This document shows positions 34,403 to 46,386 of a stretch of 64,000 nt of DNA, in pieces. The position numbers and the translations under genes were made by a program. Origin of the DNA: Dickeya oryzae (lineage in GTDB: Bacteria > Pseudomonadota > Gammaproteobacteria > Enterobacterales > Enterobacteriaceae); the NCBI RefSeq assembly GCF_009372235.1, contig NZ_ML762921.1, forward strand, positions 186,001-250,000. Direction: 5' to 3'. The notes below the pieces were generated by a model. The model had not been told where the DNA came from. It saw nothing but the letters and a program-made list of their open reading frames with translations, and did not search any database. Numbering within the stretch: position 1 is the stretch's first letter; the number at the start of each line of letters is the position of its first letter.

Positions 34403-36076
34403 TCAGCGGCTGGCAGCGCTCAACGCCAGTCGCTGAGTACTGCTGACCATCATCGAACCGATGTTCATCGATCCTGTAGTCATCGAGCCTGTAGTCATCG
34501 AGCCTGTGGTCATCATATCAGCAATCGTAAAGCGACTAACAGACTGCTTCAATTCCTGCGAATGCGTTTCCAGGTAGGTGGTATCCGTTGCGGTTTGTTC
34601 GACCATCGCGGCATTCTGCTGCGTTGTGCGCTCCATCTCAGCCAGTGACTGGGCGATTTCCTGTGTCGCGATGGACTGCTCCGCCGAGGTATCCGCAATC
34701 TTCCTGATAAACTCGCTCGACAAATCAACCGCCTGATTAATTTTCTGCATCACTTCAGACGCCTGACTGATTTCACTGTAGCCCTCGCCGATTTTCTCGG
34801 ATGACGCATCGATCAGGTGTTTTATCTGATGCGCCGATGCCGTCGTTTTCTGCGACAGGGTACGAATTTCAGCCGCCACCACCGAGAAACCGCGCCCTAC
34901 TTCCCCCGCCCGCGCCGCTTCTACCGCCGCATTAATCGCCAGAATATTGGTCTGGAAGGCGATATCCTCGATCACTTTGGTGATAGACGAAATGCTGTCC
35001 GAATGCTGCTTGATATTCTCCATCGTATCCACGATTTTACTCACCAGCTGATTACCCTGATGCGTTTCGCTGGCCGCATTTTCAGATAACTGACTGGCCT
35101 GTCTGGCGCTGGCGGCATTGTCTTTCACCGACTCGGACACCTGCCCCATCGCTGCCGAAGTTTGCTGCAACGCCGACACCTGCATATCGGTACGCTGCGA
35201 CAGTGCCACGCTGCTTTTGCTGATATTTTCGCTGGCAACCGTCACCCCTTCCGCATGCGTTGACACATTAGCGACAATATTAATTAATGACTGGCGCATG
35301 GTTTCAATCGCTGCCATGACACTGTGTTGCTGCTTATCAGTAATGATGGTTTTCTCGGTTAAATTACCGGAGGCGATCGCACGGGTCATCGTCAGTAATA
35401 CAGCCGGTTCGGCACCCAGCGCCTGAAAAATTCGGCGGCGGGTCGCAAACATCGCCAATGTACCGAGTAGTATAGCGACGATTAAAACAATCGGCATTGC
35501 CACGCTAAAATACCTTGCAGTTTCTCTTGCAGCATGCGTCAACTGATTATTCTGTTCAGCCTCATAATTAATAAACGCATTCACATCCGCCAGCCACTGT
35601 ACAAATGCCCCACGACCTTCACTCAATAAGAGAGTACGGGCTGCATCACCGTTTCCTTCATTTTGCAATGCAATTAATCGGGCGATGATTGCGCTGGTTT
35701 TATTATTCGAATTTTGTATATTTTGGTATAACGTTTTTTCCTGACCGGATATCGACAGCTGGCTCATCATCGCGTCGAGCTTCACATCTGACTGTTGATA
35801 AACCTCTGCCAGTTTGTTGATATTATTGATAATCACAGAAAGCTCTTGCTTGTCCGCAATTAATAAATCCCGAACAGCAATTGAGCGGTCATGAACACTG
35901 CCGCGTAAGTTCACTGCATAGAATTGCTTAACACTGTTTTCATCATTCACTTCGGTTAATATATTGCTGATGTGGCGAATGGTTATCAAACCTGAAATAC
36001 CTAATACCACACTGACTAATATAGGAATAATAAAACCAACTACAATTTGTCGTTTTACTGTCATGGTATTTTTCAT
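34403..36076 (-). CDS. Methyl-accepting chemotaxis protein with four-helix-bundle sensor
   Basis: The 557-residue chemoreceptor has a first membrane helix (about 12-35), a helical periplasmic domain of the 4HB type (about 36-190), a second helix (about 192-212), HAMP, methylation helices and the highly conserved hairpin IAFQTNILAINAAVEAARAG. The ligand is not readable. The C-terminus ends SAASR, so the NWETF-like CheR/CheB tether is missing. A four-copy short repeat (TTGSM-type) lies in the tail. It is convergent with the sugar-acid cluster, so a link to that substrate is possible but unproven. Confidence 0.95.
   Translation of the reverse strand: MKNTMTVKRQIVVGFIIPILVSVVLGISGLITIRHISNILTEVNDENSVKQFYAVNLRGSVHDRSIAVRDLLIADKQELSVIINNINKLAEVYQQSDVKLDAMMSQLSISGQEKTLYQNIQNSNNKTSAIIARLIALQNEGNGDAARTLLLSEGRGAFVQWLADVNAFINYEAEQNNQLTHAARETARYFSVAMPIVLIVAILLGTLAMFATRRRIFQALGAEPAVLLTMTRAIASGNLTEKTIITDKQQHSVMAAIETMRQSLINIVANVSTHAEGVTVASENISKSSVALSQRTDMQVSALQQTSAAMGQVSESVKDNAASARQASQLSENAASETHQGNQLVSKIVDTMENIKQHSDSISSITKVIEDIAFQTNILAINAAVEAARAGEVGRGFSVVAAEIRTLSQKTTASAHQIKHLIDASSEKIGEGYSEISQASEVMQKINQAVDLSSEFIRKIADTSAEQSIATQEIAQSLAEMERTTQQNAAMVEQTATDTTYLETHSQELKQSVSRFTIADMMTTGSMTTGSMTTGSMNIGSMMVSSTQRLALSAASR
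34451..34510 (-). repeat. Four 15-base tandem repeats in the chemoreceptor tail
   Basis: Units catcgaaccgatgtt, catcgatcctgtagt, catcgagcctgtagt and catcgagcctgtggt follow each other. They encode a repeated Met-Thr-Thr-Gly-Ser (one unit reads Met-Asn-Ile-Gly-Ser) near the C-terminus. The unit keeps frame, so copy number could vary without breaking the gene. Confidence 0.8.
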
Positions 36077-36103
36077 GTATCCCCCGATGCCAACTTAACT
36101 ATA

Positions 36104-36163
36104 TATACCCTTCACTCGTCAGGTTGCAGGTGTGTTGGCTGCAACTTGATGTACTTGGGTATA
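36104..36163. repeat. Short palindromic intergenic repeat, MITE-like remnant
   Basis: The element has inverted ends TATACCC / GGGTATA and an inner inverted repeat GTTGCAG / CTGCAAC. It resembles, from memory, a longer dispersed repeat (tatacccttc...ggttgcaggt) common in intergenic DNA of Serratia, Yersinia and Dickeya, here shortened to 60 bases. It lies 28 bases upstream of the chemoreceptor start, within its leader. Confidence 0.55.
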
Positions 36164-36182
36164 AAATCTATGCCAATAAATA

Positions 36183-36210
36183 TTATCGACGTAGCTCATT
36201 TCATCATTTC
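36183..36210 (-). promoter_or_regulatory. Candidate sigma-28 (FliA) promoter for the chemoreceptor
   Basis: On the minus strand GTCGATAA matches the FliA -10 GCCGATAA at seven of eight bases, with GAAA 16 bases upstream in place of TAAA. Flagellar-class control would be usual for a chemoreceptor. The remaining gap 36211-36560 shows no gene I can support. Confidence 0.4.
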
Positions 36211-36560
36211 AACCCAAGTAGCGTAAACGAAACCCACACACACCAAGTCGTGCGGATGCCGAATGCTGCCCAATGCCAAAATGGCAAATAAAATAGCCTG
36301 TCTGGATAAGTTTTTACTGTCAGTTTTAGTGACTGCCATATTTGTACTTCATACTAAGTCAAACTGGCATCATAATCGATAGGGAAAAGCATAGACTCAC
36401 GCTATTAATACAATTGGAGACAATTGCTATATATCCGTCATATTTTCAGGTTAGGAGAGATACCACCGCCTGCCCTCGGATACGTTTGGTATGGCGCACA
36501 ATACGCCATCCGTTATCCGTTGTCGCGGCATCATGTTGTCTGCATCATCCCTTATCTACA

Positions 36561-36923
36561 TCATCTTTTATCGACGAACGCCCGGTATTTTTCCAGCAGT
36601 TCCAGAAAGTCCTCCAGACCGCAGAGCGACAGGCTTTCTTCGTCGTAATAACTCATGCCTTCTTCCAGCTCGTCGGTTTCAAACGCCAGTTGGTTAGCGC
36701 GCACCATCACCTCTTCGCTGTCCAGCAGCAGCGTGTATTCATGACCGGCACGTTCCCACTGGCGTTCGCTGCCGGACAGTTCACGCACCGCCGCCTCCAC
36801 TTCATCCAACACGGCCTGCTGACCTTTAACCTCTTCATTTAGCCAGTGCCCGACTGCTTCATGGCCCATCGACATCCGGACCACCACCTGCCCGGTGACA
36901 TCACGCAAAAACTCATAATCCAT
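36561..36923 (-). CDS. yacL: YacL, UPF0231 family protein
   Basis: The 120-residue acidic protein matches E. coli YacL along its length ([39 protein letters not shown]). Its function is unknown. As in E. coli it is next to acnB, in the same direction, after the acnB terminator. It has no membrane segment or cofactor motif. Confidence 0.95.
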   Translation of the reverse strand: MDYEFLRDVTGQVVVRMSMGHEAVGHWLNEEVKGQQAVLDEVEAAVRELSGSERQWERAGHEYTLLLDSEEVMVRANQLAFETDELEEGMSYYDEESLSLCGLEDFLELLEKYRAFVDKR

Positions 36924-36967
36924 GATCGTTCTCCTCTGCCTGATTCGCTATCGCGTGCCACAACAGT

Positions 36968-36993
36968 AAAAAAGGGAGACCTTTCGGCCTCCC
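36968..36993 (-). terminator. Terminator after acnB
   Basis: On the minus strand GGGAGGCC, a GAAA tetraloop and GGTCTCCC are followed by six T. It begins 30 bases after the acnB stop and is a typical intrinsic terminator. Confidence 0.85.
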
Positions 36994-37022
36994 TTCCTGT
37001 TATTACAATAAACTATAGCGGT

Positions 37023-39620
37023 TTATACAGCGGTCTGGAAGATCACCTTATCCGCTTTGTTGGTGTACTGCTGCAACTGGTCAAAATTCAGATAACGGTA
37101 AGTGTCGTCTGCGGTTTTGTCCACCTGCGCCATATACTGCTGGTACTCATCCGGCGTCGGAATACGCCCCAGCAGCGCCGCTATCGCCGCCAGCTCTGCG
37201 GAGGCCAGATAGACATTGGCCCCCGTGCCCAGACGGTTCGGGAAGTTACGGGTAGAGGTCGACACCACCGTCGAACCGTCTGCCACACGCGCCTGGTTAC
37301 CCATGCACAGTGAACAGCCCGGGATTTCGACACGTGCGCCACTCTTACCAAAGACGCTGTAATAGCCTTCCTCGGTCAACTGTGCGGCGTCCATACGGGT
37401 CGGCGGTGCCACCCACAGACGGGTCGGCAATGCCCCTTTATTTTGATCCAACAGTTTCCCGGCAGCACGGAAGTGGCCGATGTTGGTCATACAAGAACCG
37501 ATGAACACTTCATCAATTTTGTCACCCTGCACGGTGGACAGCAGACGCGCATCATCCGGATCGTTCGGCGCACACAGGATCGGCTCTTTGATCTCGTTCA
37601 GATCGATGTCGATAACCGCGGCATATTCTGCATCGGCATCGCCTTCCAGCAACTGCGGATCCGCCAGCCATTTTTCCATACCCTGAATACGACGCTCCAG
37701 CGTGCGGCGATCACCATAACCTTCGGCAATCATCCACTTGAGCAGAACGATGTTGGAGTTCAGGTACTCGATGATCGGCTCTTTGTTGAGCTTAATGGTA
37801 CAGCCCGCTGCCGAGCGTTCTGCCGAGGCATCAGTCAGTTCGAATGCCTGCTCGACTTTCAGATCCGGCAACCCTTCGATTTCCAGAATGCGGCCGGAGA
37901 AGATGTTTTTCTTACCTTTCTTCTCAACGGTCAGCAGACCCTGCTGGATAGCGTAATACGGGATCGCATGGACCAGATCACGCAGGGTAATCCCCGGCTG
38001 CATCTGACCTTTGAAACGCACCAGCACTGATTCCGGCATATCCAGCGGCATCACACCGGTCGCAGCAGCAAACGCCACCAGACCAGAGCCTGCCGGGAAG
38101 GAGATACCAATCGGGAAACGGGTGTGAGAGTCACCGCCGGTACCGACGGTATCCGGCAACAGCATGCGGTTTAACCAGGAGTGGATAACGCCATCACCCG
38201 GGCGCAGCGACACGCCGCCACGGTTCATGATGAAGTCCGGCAGGGTGTGGTGAGTATTCACGTCAACCGGCTTCGGATAGGCCGCCGTATGACAGAAAGA
38301 CTGCATCACCAGATCAGCCGAGAAGCCCAGACAAGCCAGGTCTTTCAGCTCGTCACGGGTCATCGGCCCGGTCGTATCCTGAGAGCCCACCGAGGTCATC
38401 TTCGGTTCGCAGTAAGCGCCAGGACGAATACCGGCTACACCGCAGGCACGGCCAACCATCTTCTGCGCCAGCGAGAAGCCACGGCTGCTCGCCGCCACAT
38501 CTTTAGCATGACGGAATACGTCGCTGTGCGGCAAACCAAGCGATTCACGCGCCTTGCTGGTCAGACCGCGACCAATGATCAGCGGAATACGACCGCCCGC
38601 ACGAACTTCGTCCAGCAGCACATCCGTTTTCAGTTCAAAGCTGGCCAGCAGCTCATTGCTATCGTGATGACGGATTTCACCCTTGTACGGATAAACATCA
38701 ATCACATCACCCATGTTCAGCTTGGTGACGTCGACCTCAATCGGCAGCGCACCCGCGTCTTCCATGGTGTTGAAGAAAATCGGTGCAATCTTGCCACCCA
38801 GCACCACGCCACCGCTACGCTTGTTCGGCACGTTCGGGATATCGTCCCCCATGAACCACAACACCGAGTTGGTGGCAGACTTACGGGAAGAACCGGTACC
38901 GACGACGTCGCCGACATAAGCCAACGGGAAACCTTTTTTGTTCAGTGCGTCGATCTGCTTGATGGGGCCGACCACACCCGGCTGATCCGGCTCGATGCCA
39001 TCACGGGCGTTTTTCAACATGGCCAGCGCATGCAGCGGGATATCCGGGCGTGACCAGGCGTCTTGCGCCGGAGACAAATCATCGGTATTGGTTTCACCAG
39101 TGACTTTGAATACCGTCACGGTAATTTTTTCCGCCAGTTGCGGACGGGACAGGAACCACTCGGCTTCAGCCCAGGATTTGACAACCCGCTGCGCGTGGGC
39201 ATTGCCAGCTTTGGCTTTTTCTTCCACGTCGTAAAAATTATCGAACATCAGCAGGGTGTGGGATAAGGCTTTGGCGGCAACCGGAGCCAGGGCGGGGTTA
39301 TCCAGCGCATCGATCAACGGATGAATATTGTAGCCGCCTTGCATGGTACCCAGCAGCTCAGTCGCTTTTTCCGGGGTGACCAAGGGAGAAACCGTCTCAC
39401 CTTTGGTGATGGCAGCCAGGAAACCGGCTTTGACGTAGGCCGCCTCATCAACACCCGGCGGAACACGATTGACTAACAGGTCGACTAAAAACTCTTCTTC
39501 TCCGGCGGGGGGGGTTTTCAGCAATTCCACCAGTGCCGCCATTTGCGAAGCCTCTAGCGGCTTGGGGACGATCCCTTGTGCAGCCCGCTCGGCTACGTGC
39601 TTGCGATAATCTTCTAGCAC
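37023..39620 (-). CDS. acnB: Aconitate hydratase B
   Basis: This 865-residue TCA-cycle enzyme isomerises citrate and isocitrate and also takes part in the methylcitrate route. It has the N-terminal HEAT-like domain typical of AcnB (about 1-160), then the swivelling domain, then the catalytic core with [4Fe-4S] ligand cysteines in [13 protein letters not shown] and [13 protein letters not shown]. Length and start match the E. coli enzyme. Apo-AcnB can bind mRNA in E. coli. The gene is followed by a strong intrinsic terminator. Confidence 0.98.
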   Translation of the reverse strand: MLEDYRKHVAERAAQGIVPKPLEASQMAALVELLKTPPAGEEEFLVDLLVNRVPPGVDEAAYVKAGFLAAITKGETVSPLVTPEKATELLGTMQGGYNIHPLIDALDNPALAPVAAKALSHTLLMFDNFYDVEEKAKAGNAHAQRVVKSWAEAEWFLSRPQLAEKITVTVFKVTGETNTDDLSPAQDAWSRPDIPLHALAMLKNARDGIEPDQPGVVGPIKQIDALNKKGFPLAYVGDVVGTGSSRKSATNSVLWFMGDDIPNVPNKRSGGVVLGGKIAPIFFNTMEDAGALPIEVDVTKLNMGDVIDVYPYKGEIRHHDSNELLASFELKTDVLLDEVRAGGRIPLIIGRGLTSKARESLGLPHSDVFRHAKDVAASSRGFSLAQKMVGRACGVAGIRPGAYCEPKMTSVGSQDTTGPMTRDELKDLACLGFSADLVMQSFCHTAAYPKPVDVNTHHTLPDFIMNRGGVSLRPGDGVIHSWLNRMLLPDTVGTGGDSHTRFPIGISFPAGSGLVAFAAATGVMPLDMPESVLVRFKGQMQPGITLRDLVHAIPYYAIQQGLLTVEKKGKKNIFSGRILEIEGLPDLKVEQAFELTDASAERSAAGCTIKLNKEPIIEYLNSNIVLLKWMIAEGYGDRRTLERRIQGMEKWLADPQLLEGDADAEYAAVIDIDLNEIKEPILCAPNDPDDARLLSTVQGDKIDEVFIGSCMTNIGHFRAAGKLLDQNKGALPTRLWVAPPTRMDAAQLTEEGYYSVFGKSGARVEIPGCSLCMGNQARVADGSTVVSTSTRNFPNRLGTGANVYLASAELAAIAALLGRIPTPDEYQQYMAQVDKTADDTYRYLNFDQLQQYTNKADKVIFQTAV

Positions 39621-40086
39621 GACGTTCTCCTCGCTCTCATTGTCTAATTATGCCTGGCGCTCAGTTCCAGCTTTAGGCTGATTGTCAGCGTATGGATAGG
39701 TAAGGTCAGAGTGCCCGGTCCAGCCCGTTCAACATATCAGAGTTTGAACCGTTTGTTAATTCGTTTACATTAAGGCAACATTTACACCTGTACTGCTTTT
39801 TATACCTGTACTACTTTCTCAAGGATGGGGGCGTTAAACGACATAAGCCAAGCCTCCTCCCTTGAGGCCAGCATAGCAGTTGGCGGCAAAATCAACCACC
39901 GCTTAGCCCATAGAAACGATAAGGATAATAAAAAGAATATTCGCCACTGCCGCCGAATACCAAACCCACTGTTACCGCCCCGATATAACGGATAATCGCC
40001 ATTAAAAGCAGAAAAAATTGCTATGCTTCTCACGTCATTCGCGGCATTGTCTTTCTTCACATTTACGTCACAGCACAGATATCGCC
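39621..40086. other. Divergent control region of acnB and the PrpD-family gene
   Basis: This 466-base gap holds the promoters of acnB (minus) and the prpD-like gene (plus). It contains an AT-rich stretch near 39730-39830 with two imperfect ATACCTGTACT-type repeats (near 39785-39813). I see no supported gene; a minus-strand frame at 39800-40060 lacks a ribosome-binding site and family features. Confidence 0.5.
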
Positions 40087-41418
40087 ATGTCAGCCCATTC
40101 CCGTATTACCGCCCGGTTGGCGCACCTGATCGTCACCACTCAACCGGATACTACCGTTATCGATCTCGCCCGCGAAGGCGTCATGGATTTTCTCGCCTGC
40201 GCACTGCCGGTTTGGCAGGGTGCGGTAGCAGACAGCGGGCTTGCGCCGTTAAAATCGGTCTACCGCGGCGACGATAGCCAGAGCCGCAGCCTGCTGCTGG
40301 GCTATGCCGGTCATGCGCTGGATTTTGACGATTTTCACTCCGGGTTTCGTGGTCATCCCAGCACAGTTATTCTGCCTGCCTTGCTGGCTCTGGCAGGTGA
40401 ACACCCGACATTCACGCAGACGCATTTCCTTACCGCCTACGCTATCGGCGTGGAAACAGCCGGGCGGTTGGGGCTGGCGGCAGGGCCACGCCACTACAGC
40501 CAGGGTTACCATAATACGGCGACGCTGGGTGCCATTGCGGCGGTGGCGGCAAGCTGCCGACTGATGGGTGCGACACCGGATCAAACCGCTAATGCGCTGG
40601 GACTGGCAGCATCACAAGCCGCCGGGCTGCGTGCGCAGTTCGGCTCCGCTATGAAGCCGCTGCATGCCGGGCTGGCCGCGCGTGCCGGGTTAAGTGCTAT
40701 GCAACTGGCACTGTCGGGATTCCACGGCAACCCTGATACCGTGCTGGAGGCGTTTCTTGCAGCCCACGGCGACGGCCAGCACCACGATGAAGCGTTGACC
40801 GCTCACTGGGGAACCCCCTGGCGACTGGTGTCACCCGGGCTGACCTTTAAGCGTTACCCCACCTGTGGCGGTACCCACAGTGCGGCAGAAGCGGCATTTA
40901 TCCTGCGGGAACAGTGGGTCACGCAAGATGGCCACGCCCCCGACGACCTGCCCGACGCAATTCAACGCATTACGGTACGGTTCCCACCGGGTGGCGACGC
41001 GGCACCGTTTATCCGGCAGGCCACCACCGGCGTCGAAGGCCGCTTTAGCCTTGAGTACGTGATTGCCGCCGCACTGCTGGAAGGCCAGTTGCGACTGGAA
41101 CGTTTTACCGAAGGCCCGGTCGACCCGCGCATTGCTGCACTGGCAAGCAAAGTATCACGTCAGGCAGACCTGAGCGCACCGCCGGATGAACAGAACCCCG
41201 ATGCCCGCTTCCATGACGTCAGTATGCTGATGAACGATGGGTCATGTTTTCATGCCAGAGTCACCTGGCAGCAAACCGCTGCGGTAAAAACGGATGTCAC
41301 CGCCAAGCTGCGCCAGACACTCACCCTGCTGCCGTGGCTGACGGCTGACGAGGTACTCAGCCACAGCCAGTTACGCACCCCCGACGCACTGGCTGAGCTG
41401 GTTCGCCTCCTGTCATAA
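40087..41418 (+). CDS. MmgE/PrpD family protein
   Basis: The 443-residue protein belongs to the PrpD fold, which includes 2-methylcitrate dehydratase, cis-aconitate decarboxylase and iminodisuccinate epimerase. Recognisable blocks are GHALDFDDFHSGFRGHPST, GYHNTATLGAIAAVAAS and FKRYPTCGGTHSAAEA. The start is ATG 40087 (MSAHSR); the frame upstream looks non-coding, though the ribosome-binding site is weak. No prpB or prpC neighbour is present, so a methylcitrate role is doubtful. Standing next to acnB, a tricarboxylate or related hydroxy acid is a reasonable substrate guess. Confidence 0.9.
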   Translation: MSAHSRITARLAHLIVTTQPDTTVIDLAREGVMDFLACALPVWQGAVADSGLAPLKSVYRGDDSQSRSLLLGYAGHALDFDDFHSGFRGHPSTVILPALLALAGEHPTFTQTHFLTAYAIGVETAGRLGLAAGPRHYSQGYHNTATLGAIAAVAASCRLMGATPDQTANALGLAASQAAGLRAQFGSAMKPLHAGLAARAGLSAMQLALSGFHGNPDTVLEAFLAAHGDGQHHDEALTAHWGTPWRLVSPGLTFKRYPTCGGTHSAAEAAFILREQWVTQDGHAPDDLPDAIQRITVRFPPGGDAAPFIRQATTGVEGRFSLEYVIAAALLEGQLRLERFTEGPVDPRIAALASKVSRQADLSAPPDEQNPDARFHDVSMLMNDGSCFHARVTWQQTAAVKTDVTAKLRQTLTLLPWLTADEVLSHSQLRTPDALAELVRLLS

Positions 41419-41480
41419 CCGACAGCGGGATACTTTCCCGCTGTGTTGACCTGACATTCCGCCGGGCTGGTTCACGGTAC

Positions 41481-42659
41481 TTAACGCCGCTCCGGCGCAG
41501 GTGCCAGCCAGCGGTCCAGCCATTGGAACACCGCCTCCTGTTGTTCCTGATAAAACACGTGCCCTAACTCAGGCCAGATGCGGGTTTCCAGCCGGTCATC
41601 AGCGTGTTGCGACTGCCACACCTGATGCATGCGCTCATACGCCGCTTGCACCGCCTGTTGTGGGAACAAGCTATCTTTGCCGCCGTTGAAAAACAGCATC
41701 GGACGCGGTGCTGCGATACTGGCAACATCAGGGAAATCAAGATGAGCAGGTAACCCCGGATGCAACATATAGAAAGAAGACTGGCCGCGCAGCACATTGT
41801 TGCCCGGCACCATTAAACCGTCATACGTTCCCATCCAGGCAACAGCCGCTGTCGCCGCCGCTTTATCTGACAAGGCGGCCAGTTGCCAGGCACGGTAAGC
41901 CCCCATGGAAAACCCGACGACACCCACGCGTTTTGGGTCAACCGAGCGTAACGACGCCAGAAAATCCAGCGACCGGGTATCTTCGTAGGCCATATCCCCT
42001 GCCAGCGATCGCCCCAGATTAAAAAAATTACTGGCCAGCGCCTGCTGTTGTTCGTATTTCAGCGGCCCACGATCCCCCCACCCCAGCGCATCTACCGCCA
42101 GCACCACGTAACCCCGTTTTGCCAGCTCGTCACCGACAAAGCGGCCGGTAAAGTAACGATCAGCCCACGCCTTTGCAGAAGTGATACGTGCGTCATCCCC
42201 CCACGGGCGGATCATTTTCTCCTTACCAATATCGAATTTTGCACCGTGATCATGCAGCAGCAGCACCGCCGGATGTGGCCCCGGAGTTTTTGGCGTCAGT
42301 AACAATCCCGCCACCCGGCTTTCATCGGTGAGATTAAACGCCACTTTCTCGGCCACATAGGTATCGCGGTCCTGACGGTCCACCACCTGTGGCTCGAAAG
42401 CGCGGTGGGAATCAGGCGTGAGCAGCAGTGATCGTACCAGCTGCCGGGCATGCTCTCGCCATTGATTGAAATTCGCCTCATGCCCGGCCAGCCAGGAATC
42501 CGGGTAGGTCAGTTGTTGCTTGAGCTGCGGGTAGAACGTGGGCAAGGCGTCATCCGTTACCGACGTCGTTGTATAGGAATGATCGTTTGCCATAAGCGGG
42601 GCACTCGCCAGACAGCACATCAAAATACCGAGGGTACGCCGTAATCTGCCTATTTTCAT
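41481..42659 (-). CDS. Secreted alpha/beta hydrolase (acetyl-esterase/dienelactone-hydrolase-like)
   Basis: This 392-residue protein has a signal peptide ending near APLMAND (residue 24) and an alpha/beta hydrolase core. It has PAVLLLHDHGAKFDIGKEKM, AVDALGWGDRG, the nucleophile elbow GFSMGAYRA (Ser about residue 260), an Asp in NGGKDSLFP and a His in ELGHVFY. It resembles the Abhydrolase_7/acetyl-xylan-esterase-like group. The start is ATG 42659 behind GGAGG. A periplasmic or outer role in removing acyl groups from plant material is inference. It sits between acnB and lpd, where E. coli has yacH. Confidence 0.85.
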   Translation of the reverse strand: MKIGRLRRTLGILMCCLASAPLMANDHSYTTTSVTDDALPTFYPQLKQQLTYPDSWLAGHEANFNQWREHARQLVRSLLLTPDSHRAFEPQVVDRQDRDTYVAEKVAFNLTDESRVAGLLLTPKTPGPHPAVLLLHDHGAKFDIGKEKMIRPWGDDARITSAKAWADRYFTGRFVGDELAKRGYVVLAVDALGWGDRGPLKYEQQQALASNFFNLGRSLAGDMAYEDTRSLDFLASLRSVDPKRVGVVGFSMGAYRAWQLAALSDKAAATAAVAWMGTYDGLMVPGNNVLRGQSSFYMLHPGLPAHLDFPDVASIAAPRPMLFFNGGKDSLFPQQAVQAAYERMHQVWQSQHADDRLETRIWPELGHVFYQEQQEAVFQWLDRWLAPAPERR

Positions 42660-42761
42660 TGTTATCCTCCAAAAATAAAACATCGTTTCTTTTCGGTGGA
42701 GTTGATTGTAAATGAAGCAGATACCACTGACAGGAGCAGATCAGAATTCTGGGAGGAAGGT

Positions 42762-42790
42762 AAAAAAAAATCCGGCAACAGGTGCCGGAT
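42762..42790 (-). terminator. Terminator after lpdA
   Basis: On the minus strand ATCCGGCA and TGCCGGAT flank CCTGT and are followed by about nine T. A second hairpin without T-tract (CCCCGCAACC / GGTTGTGGGG, 42819-42840) lies between it and the lpdA stop. Confidence 0.88.
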
Positions 42791-42846
42791 TCACATTGAA
42801 CAGACAAGACGTTTGTTCCCCACAACCACGGTTGCGGGGAAACGAA

Positions 42847-44271
<1,425 letters not shown>

Positions 44272-44454
44272 CATGACCTCTTAATGAATTTCCGGCGGGT
44301 CTGTGACGTCATTATTGTTGAGTCTTAACGCCCTCTTCCACCGGGACGTGTCTTTGCCGCGCTAGTTTACAAAATCATTAACAATTTTGAAACAACGAGC
44401 GACTAACGATTTGTCCTTAATCACTGATAGCTGTAACCAATAACAGCTTATCAG

Positions 44455-44484
44455 AAAAAAGCCGGCCGTCAGGCCGGCTTTTTT
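44455..44484 (-). terminator. Terminator after aceF
   Basis: GCCGGCC and GGCCGGC pair around GTCA, with six A on one side and six T on the other. It ends three bases from the aceF stop and could work in both directions; here it ends the pdhR-aceEF transcript. Confidence 0.92.
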
Positions 44485-44486
44485 GA

Positions 44487-46373
44487 TTACATCACCAGAC
44501 GGCGAATGTCGGACAAGGTGTTGTTGATGATGGTAATGAAGCGTGCACCATCAGCACCGTCAATGACACGGTGGTCGAAGGACAGAGAGATCGGCATCAT
44601 CAGACGCGGAACAAACTCTTTACCATTCCAGACCGGTTCCATGGCGGACTTAGACACACCCAGAATAGCCACTTCCGGCGCGTTGACGATCGGCGCGAAA
44701 TGCGTCGTACCGAGACCACCGATGCTGGAGATGGTAAAGCACCCACCCTGCATTTCGCCTGCGGTCAGCTTACCGTCACGGGCTTTCTTAGAGATGGTCA
44801 TCAGTTCACGAGACAGCTCAATGATGCCTTTCTTATTCACATCTTTGAACACCGGAACGACCAGACCATTCGGCGTATCTACCGCAACACCGATGTTGAT
44901 GTATTTCTTCAGCGTCAGGCGTTGAGCGTCTTCAGACAGCGAACTGTTGAAGCGAGGCATCTGCTCAAGCGCAGCGGCAACCGCTTTCATGATGAACACG
45001 ACCGGCGTGATCTTCACATCCAGTTTACGCTTCTCAGCTTCCACGTTCTGCTGTTTGCGGAACGCTTCCAGATCGGTGATATCGGTTTTATCGAAGTGCG
45101 TAACATGCGGGATCATCACCCAGTTACGGCTCAGGTTAGCACCAGAGATTTTCTGGATACGACCCAGTTCCACTTCTTCAATTTCACCAAACTTGCTGAA
45201 ATCCACTTTCGGCCACGGCAACAGACCCGGCAGAGAACCGCCAGTCGCACCCGCTGCCGGAGCAGACTCAGCGCGTTTCACGGCTTCTTTCACGTAAGCC
45301 TGTACGTCTTCGCGCAGGATACGACCTTTACGGCCAGTACCTTTTACTTTCGCCAGGTTGACGCCGAACTCACGCGCCAGACGACGAATGACCGGTGTGG
45401 CATGGATGTAGGCGTCGTTTTCAGCAAACTCACCTTTGCTATCAGCTTTCGCTGCAGCTGGTGCCACTGCCGCCGGTGCTGGTGCACTTGCGGCAGGAGC
45501 CGGTGCTGCCGCTACAGGAGCCGCAGCCGGTGCGGCACCTTCCACTTCGAATACCATGATAAGTGACCCGGTTTTCACCTTGCTGCCGGTGCTAACCTTG
45601 ATTTCCTTCACGGTACCGGCGAACGGTGCCGGAACTTCCATTGACGCTTTGTCGCCTTCCACGGTGATCAGCGACTGTTCTGCCGCTACTTTATCACCGA
45701 CTTTGACCAATACTTCCGTCACTTCGACTTCATCACCACCGATATCCGGCACGTTGACGTCTTTAGCACCACCGCTCACCGCTGGCGCGGCAGCAGGTGC
45801 ACTCGCGGCGGGAGCCGGAGCAGCAGCAGGCGCGGCACCCACAACCTCAAACACCATGATCAGTGAGCCAGTTTTCACCTTGTCACCGGTCTTGATGCGA
45901 ATTTCTTTTACCGTACCCGCGAACGGTGCCGGCACTTCCATAGAGGCTTTGTCGCCTTCCACCGTAATCAGCGACTGCTCTGCCGCTACGGTGTCGCCGA
46001 CGTTAACCATCACTTCGGTCACTTCGACTTCGTCGCCGCCGATATCCGGCACTTCAACTTCTTTCAGCGCGCTGGCAGCGGCAGGTGCCGCAGCCGGTGC
46101 TGGCGCAGCCGCCGCCGGAGCCGGTGCGGCAGCCGCCGCACCTTCTGCTTCGAAGACCATGATCAGTTTGCCGGTCTCGACTTTGTCGCCTACCGCCACT
46201 TTAATCTCTTTAACCACACCCGCCTGCGGGGAGGGGACTTCCATCGAAGCCTTGTCACCTTCAACGGTGATCAGCGACTGCTCGGCTTCCACTTTGTCAC
46301 CCACTTTGACCAGCACTTCGGTGACTTCAACTTCATCTGCACCGATATCCGGTACCTTGATTTCGATAGCCAT
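44487..46373 (-). CDS. aceF: Pyruvate dehydrogenase E2, dihydrolipoyl acetyltransferase
   Basis: This 628-residue core subunit has three N-terminal lipoyl domains (about 1-80, 105-185, 205-285), each with a DKASMEVP lipoyl-lysine motif, joined by Ala/Pro-rich flexible linkers. A peripheral subunit-binding domain follows (about 325-362, [15 protein letters not shown]), then the acetyltransferase core ending in the catalytic [15 protein letters not shown]. It transfers acetyl groups from E1 to CoA. The gene is 13 bases after aceE. The three lipoyl domains are nearly identical in places. Confidence 0.98.
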   Translation of the reverse strand: MAIEIKVPDIGADEVEVTEVLVKVGDKVEAEQSLITVEGDKASMEVPSPQAGVVKEIKVAVGDKVETGKLIMVFEAEGAAAAAPAPAAAAPAPAAAPAAASALKEVEVPDIGGDEVEVTEVMVNVGDTVAAEQSLITVEGDKASMEVPAPFAGTVKEIRIKTGDKVKTGSLIMVFEVVGAAPAAAPAPAASAPAAAPAVSGGAKDVNVPDIGGDEVEVTEVLVKVGDKVAAEQSLITVEGDKASMEVPAPFAGTVKEIKVSTGSKVKTGSLIMVFEVEGAAPAAAPVAAAPAPAASAPAPAAVAPAAAKADSKGEFAENDAYIHATPVIRRLAREFGVNLAKVKGTGRKGRILREDVQAYVKEAVKRAESAPAAGATGGSLPGLLPWPKVDFSKFGEIEEVELGRIQKISGANLSRNWVMIPHVTHFDKTDITDLEAFRKQQNVEAEKRKLDVKITPVVFIMKAVAAALEQMPRFNSSLSEDAQRLTLKKYINIGVAVDTPNGLVVPVFKDVNKKGIIELSRELMTISKKARDGKLTAGEMQGGCFTISSIGGLGTTHFAPIVNAPEVAILGVSKSAMEPVWNGKEFVPRLMMPISLSFDHRVIDGADGARFITIINNTLSDIRRLVM

Positions 46374-46386
46374 TACTCTTTCCCTC

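Noticed and set aside
36342-36842. A 166-codon plus-strand frame over yacL
   Set aside because: Shadow of yacL, which matches the E. coli protein along its length.
39800-40060. An 86-codon minus-strand frame between acnB and the prpD-like gene
   Set aside because: No ribosome-binding site, unremarkable composition, and it would cover the promoter region of both flanking genes.
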